Notes under the pieces: generated by a model
Databases searched by the model: none
The model's input: the letters and a program-made list of their open reading frames with translations, nothing else
Told to the model about the DNA's origin: nothing
Assembly (NCBI RefSeq): GCF_910592395.1
Contig: NC_088322.1
Coordinates: forward strand, 12,769,431-12,833,430
From: Lineus longissimus
Taxonomy: Eukaryota; Nemertea; Pilidiophora; Heteronemertea; Lineidae
Reading direction: 5' to 3'
Length of the DNA: 64,000 bases
In this document: positions 59,687-64,000 of the stretch, one piece after another
Layout of the letters: every line of letters begins with the position of its first letter
Numbering within the stretch: the stretch's first letter is position 1
Program-made: the position numbers and the translations under genes

Positions 59687-60271
59687 ATGAGCTATATTAT
59701 TTCAAAGTACGTGCGCGGATGTTATCAATTTCTAACTCCTTTGTGGTATTCTGAGCACGCCACCAGGGGATATAACCCCTTCTCACCAGACCGAGCCAGT
59801 AATAAAATGGCCTCAATAACTGCATTTGAACGGCAGTACCTTCTGAACCATTTCCTCCTGGGATATAGCCAAGCAAAGCCTACGCTCAAGTCTGTTTTTT
59901 TTCGTGATAAAGAGGGATCGCAGGTGATTACTTCTGATGCCTGCCAGGCTGCTGTCTCATATACCAGGCTAATAGTAGTCTATCCTGTCGCCTACCCAAA
60001 AAAATCTCGTTTTTTTCAACTACAGCAATATTGTCCCCCCACACCTTTCGTTGTCGTTATATATATATACACCATTATACGTGACTATTATCTTAGTATT
60101 TCGTCATGTATCCCCAGAAAAACTCCGGCTATTTTTTGCTACATGAAAACGAGGGGGAATTTACTGGACCAATATCTATTTTCTGTCCATTTGGAACACT
60201 ATCGGGTTTATAAAAACGTCCGTTCGCCGCAATTGACGAAAAGCTTACGTTTTTTGAGAGAAAATGAGTAA
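59687..60271 (+). CDS. Orphan ORF, 194 residues, unknown
   Basis: An ATG-to-TAA frame, long for the local base composition. The first half is mixed and globular-looking (for example SDRAS/NKMASITAFERQYLL-like residues at about 35-55). The middle contains an aromatic/hydrophobic run crossing an AT dinucleotide stretch (about residues 120-135). No domain is recognised, there is no splice evidence, and no neighbour suggests a role. It may be a lineage-specific gene, an element remnant or chance. Confidence 0.25.
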   Translation: MSYIISKYVRGCYQFLTPLWYSEHATRGYNPFSPDRASNKMASITAFERQYLLNHFLLGYSQAKPTLKSVFFRDKEGSQVITSDACQAAVSYTRLIVVYPVAYPKKSRFFQLQQYCPPTPFVVVIYIYTIIRDYYLSISSCIPRKTPAIFCYMKTRGNLLDQYLFSVHLEHYRVYKNVRSPQLTKSLRFLRENE

Positions 60272-63200
60272 TGATGTTGGACATTATCTGGGGCGATACG
60301 TTTTCGGATAATACGGTGAATACATGGAATTTTGAATAAAAAAGGACAACCTACAACCTGTATCCACAACGCTAACACGTATCCGATCTATAGTTAAGGC
60401 AGATGTGTGTGTTATTCGTGGTATCAGTCTTTTGATAGAAAGAGGGTCAAAATAGATGTCAAGTATTGTTTATTTCTAAATGACAGCAACGGTAACATTT
60501 TAAAGTTGGAAGGAAAAATGCATTTTCACCCTTCACTTAAAACTAATAAGGCGAGTTTGACAACCTGCCACTTACGTTAGACCCCATATAGCTGCATATC
60601 TTGTTGCACTAATCAAAGAGACATTTCGATTAAAAAGTGTTGATTAAATTGGCGACTCCTGTAGTTTTTGCATGCTAGACTTAAAATAGGCAAATAAACA
60701 AAGAAATGCCCATCGCTAAATATTTGATACTCCTATTATAGAGCATGCCCAGGTGTGCAAGGGATAGTAGTCCTAGGGCTGATAGTCCGTGTAACAATAG
60801 CCCGCATTGCTAAATGTTTTGGTTAGGGTTAGCGGTACAATAGATCATGCTGCTTAATTGGTCAAATACAATGCTACTGGACTATGACTCCAGGGGGACT
60901 ATATCCGCTGTCACACCGGTACTGCATAAAACGAGATTAAGGGCGGGTGGTTTGGGGTAGGTTTCCACTGAATGCCATTTCGCTTGAATTGCACAGGGCT
61001 TGAAACATCGCTCAGAAAAAGCTGTTGTTAGTTCGGTTTGGATGCGGTGATCAAGCATTAAATAGCAAAGCCGTGGCGCGGGCATTGTCGCAACCATACG
61101 CAGTTGCTTCAGAAGTTTACCCTCGGTCATGTGGGTAATGCGATGCGATTTTTTCATCCGAAAATAATAATATTTTGACTCGTAGGATCGATAATATTCA
61201 TGATAGCGTTGGTCTTACCAAAGCAACAACTCAAATATCGTGTTCGTTTATAAGCAACACCCCCCCCCCCCCCCCCCCATAAACACGGGAACGTTTGCAC
61301 AAACATTTGCAATTTGTCAGCCATACCCTTCCTGTAAGCAGACATACGCGCACTCTTCCTATTTCGTAGAATCTGCACTTAAACCTTTTATGTGCTGTGC
61401 ATGCACAGGCAACGACTGCAATGATTAAGGAACGACGTCAAACGGCCCTGCGAAGTGATAATATTTCATGTGTACAACAAACAGTGCTTGATATCATTAC
61501 ATCCGAGGCGTTAGAAATTCTACCCTATTCTTAATTTAATCATGCTGCCAACGAATAATGCTTGCATAGTTTCTCCTAAATCAAGTTATGACCGAAGAAT
61601 CTGCTTTACAAATTACATTATCCTTTCACTCTGTTTGAACAAAATCCTTTGGACAATATTAAGAATTGTCAATGATCTGATTGTTGACGCATTGCAAATG
61701 GTAGAGAGAAGTACATTGTATCTTACAAAAAAAAGAGCAAAGACATTTACATGTACAGTGAGAAGTTCGGCTTGTAGAGAGTTTCTGAGATCGTCACGTT
61801 TATGGAGAAAACTTCTTGACATCACTTATGTTTAGTAGGTATAACTGAAAGCCAAAGCTTGACTTTAAAGAACGAAATAACTTCAATTTATTATCAATTT
61901 CAAAAGCCGTCCCTGATTCCAGTAAATTTAACCACATATAGCCTTTTTTTAAAGGTATCAATAAGATTGACGAGATTGCTAGATTTATGAGCTGCAATCA
62001 AGCTGATCAGCTACTTTTATCAGGGAATCATTTGGAAAGGAAAGAAATCACAACAACTATTTTTTGACAGCGGTTCCTTTTATAGAAGAGGTGCAAATAG
62101 CTCGAATTAAGTGGCACCAACCGACGCTGCAACCTATCATCGAAAATCGTTCGAGGTCTGCAACAGAGAACTGTGCGGTCTCTTTCGTCAATACTCTATA
62201 CTCACTATTATAAGGTTAATTTATTTAAGACACAATCAGGCATTGCACTGCATTGGTCTCGGCCACTATAGACGTATATCGCTTTGCTAATTGGTCGTAA
62301 GCGTGAAGCCATGTACTGGTTTCAGACCAATTTATTGATATTGAAATACCATGATAGCAACAAGAAATGAATACTTGCTACTGACGTTACAATATATGAG
62401 CTACGATTTTCCGTAAGAGGTGTGTAATTCCAGTTCTTGGGCTGAAAAGCGGAAAACACACAAAAGGCAACTATAAAATTATACCGTTGTTACGCTCCCT
62501 CTGCTCTAGTTAGTGCAGTGTATATAATTTTGCTATTGTTCCCGTATACATTTTGCGGGTTTCCGCTGGAATAGAACCAACAGTTATCAGGTTCAGTTGA
62601 GAATCATATCGACATGGAAGAAATGCTTATAACCGAAGTTACACTTCATTGTAATGTTCTCGGTTTGTGGCCATAACATGTCTCTATTATCACGGTATAT
62701 GCCTCGATTGGTCGCTGGATGGAAGTGGTGTATCAGGTTGGAGATCAAAATACTCGATTAGCTCTATCTTGTAACGTGCTTTAAGATCGCACAGCCCTTC
62801 AGTCGTACTCTCTACTATTATGAGGATGTCAGGACTTGGTGAAGCGAGATGGTTTTGCTCAGGTACACCAATGATGAAAGATACATTATGTAATTCGATT
62901 TCCTGGTCACTGGTATATGGTTAACCTTGTCTCAGACATGTCTGATGACCTAAAGTCGTCACTGTCATGCCCATCACCTGGCAAGATGAAACTAAGCCAC
63001 CGTGAAGGTGTCGTATCTCAGTTATATAAACTTTCTATTCTATCGGTAAACATCGTACATGGGCTGCTGGATTGGACAGGTATCAAGTTCTGGATCGAAA
63101 GTCACGGCTCTTTATTGTCACTGGGAGCACTTGAAGGTTTACTAATTACATAATTAATGCGAAAAAATATTTTCATCTTATTTCGTAATAACTGATAAAG

Positions 63201-64000
63201 GTGTATATCAATGATAGTGTACTGCATGGCAGTGCTAGAGGCCACCGATGCATAGTGGACAGGGGTATCATTCTCTGCCCCAGTAAGTTCCATGCTATGC
63301 TTGTCCTTTAACTGCGGCCACTGTGAATAAGTACCACTGGCCCGTTCTCCTACCAGGCACGAAAGTACAGAAAGCTTACTCTCCCAGAGAAGCCTCCATA
63401 CTTCCCGATATAATTCTGTTGCATTTTGCCTGTACAAACATAAACTCGGTGACCCTTAGAAAAGACACCGGTGGTTGAAAAAACCCCGCTCCTAGGCATA
63501 ATTGGAGTGATATTTTGAGCAGTAATCCCTTAGCGCTCATGTAGACAGACCTGAACTTGTCCGCCAAAGGCAAGATAGCCACATTTTTATCGACATGTCA
63601 ACCTCCATTACTGGACAGAAAGCCATAGGCATATACTGTACATTGTCCATTTCCGATGCCTGATGATGAAGCAATAATCCTTACAATTAGCTCCCGGGCC
63701 CTTATCCAAATGGAGAAAAGTGTGTCAATGCATAACATGATACGGCCTCTTGATTCAGTAGTGTATATATTTTGCTTATCAGTTGGCATATATCTTCAAC
63801 GAATAATTCAGCATCTTCCTTATACATTGGAACCGTTTTTAGCGGACACTTCTGTGTAGCTGCTCACTGCCTTCGATCTAAAAGAAGATCAAAGAAGGCT
63901 GATCCCGCACGACTGACAACACCAAAAGGGAAAAGACGTTTGAAATAACGTTTGATGCGATAAATGAAACCGGACAGCTGGAAGCATGCGCGTGGCATTT
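60272..64000. other. Non-coding stretch, nothing firm
   Basis: A run of 19 C lies at 61260-61278. Two TTAGGG-like units at about 60822-60833 are too few to be telomeric. A minus-strand frame at 63102-63437 contains a TPVHYA string reminiscent of ankyrin repeats, but with no other support. No RNA gene was found. Confidence 0.4.

Noticed and set aside
60815-60840. Telomere-like GGTTAGGGTTAG
   Set aside because: Only two units; too short to indicate an interstitial telomere.
63102-63437. Minus-strand frame with NDTPVHYAS, resembling an ankyrin repeat
   Set aside because: A single short match, no second repeat and no clear splice sites; likely coincidence.

Overview
The window looks like about 64 kb of AT-rich, gene-poor animal genomic DNA. 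Signs of this are very long non-coding stretches, microsatellites, degenerate tandem repeats, foldback elements, a Ty3/Gypsy LTR retrotransposon, intron-type splice donors and a cluster of rhodopsin-class GPCRs. The repeat style (a hairpin-ended element with a GTC microsatellite and 301-bp units) and the invertebrate peptide-receptor-like GPCRs suggest a marine invertebrate. A hemichordate or another non-vertebrate deuterostome is my guess, but a lophotrochozoan cannot be excluded from sequence alone.

Layout. 1-11.5 kb: mostly unannotatable DNA with an old degenerate repeat array (1.3-3 kb), one convincing minus-strand first coding exon (4843-4968), a doubtful terminal exon (6.1 kb), a 75-bp tandem repeat (6.4 kb) and a possible small MITE (10.6 kb). 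11.5-17.4 kb: three tandem, intronless, head-to-tail class A GPCR genes on the plus strand. Each sits in a duplicated unit of about 1.9 kb whose flanks also align. A central coding block is identical in all three copies, which suggests gene conversion. 17.4-26.8 kb: no genes recognised. 26.85-26.98 kb: a near-perfect foldback with a putative 4-bp target duplication. 27.12-32.85 kb: a complete LTR retrotransposon on the minus strand. It has identical 198-bp LTRs, a 4-bp TSD, a tRNA-Lys primer site, a polypurine tract and a single 1564-codon Gag-Pol ORF. It carries a PHD-like zinc finger between RNase H and integrase, and oddities in two catalytic motifs. 32.9-57.6 kb: a candidate exon (36.5 kb), a three-copy minisatellite with long C-runs (39.2 kb), a perfect palindrome (44.7 kb), a degenerate repeat (46.9 kb), a tRNA-derived sequence (49.7 kb) and a few long orphan ORFs. 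57.67-58.85 kb: a hairpin-ended repeat element with about 100 bp of perfect GTC repeat, followed by three units of about 301 bp. All three units carry a nuclear-receptor-like ER8+DR3 array and two carry a CTCF-like core. 58.9-64 kb: one orphan ORF and otherwise nothing recognised.

The genes do not form a pathway. The functional interest lies in the GPCR array (probably chemosensory or neuropeptide receptors evolving by duplication and conversion), the PHD-bearing retrotransposon (a possible chromatin-targeted integrator), and the repeat element that would disperse clustered transcription-factor motifs if it is multicopy.
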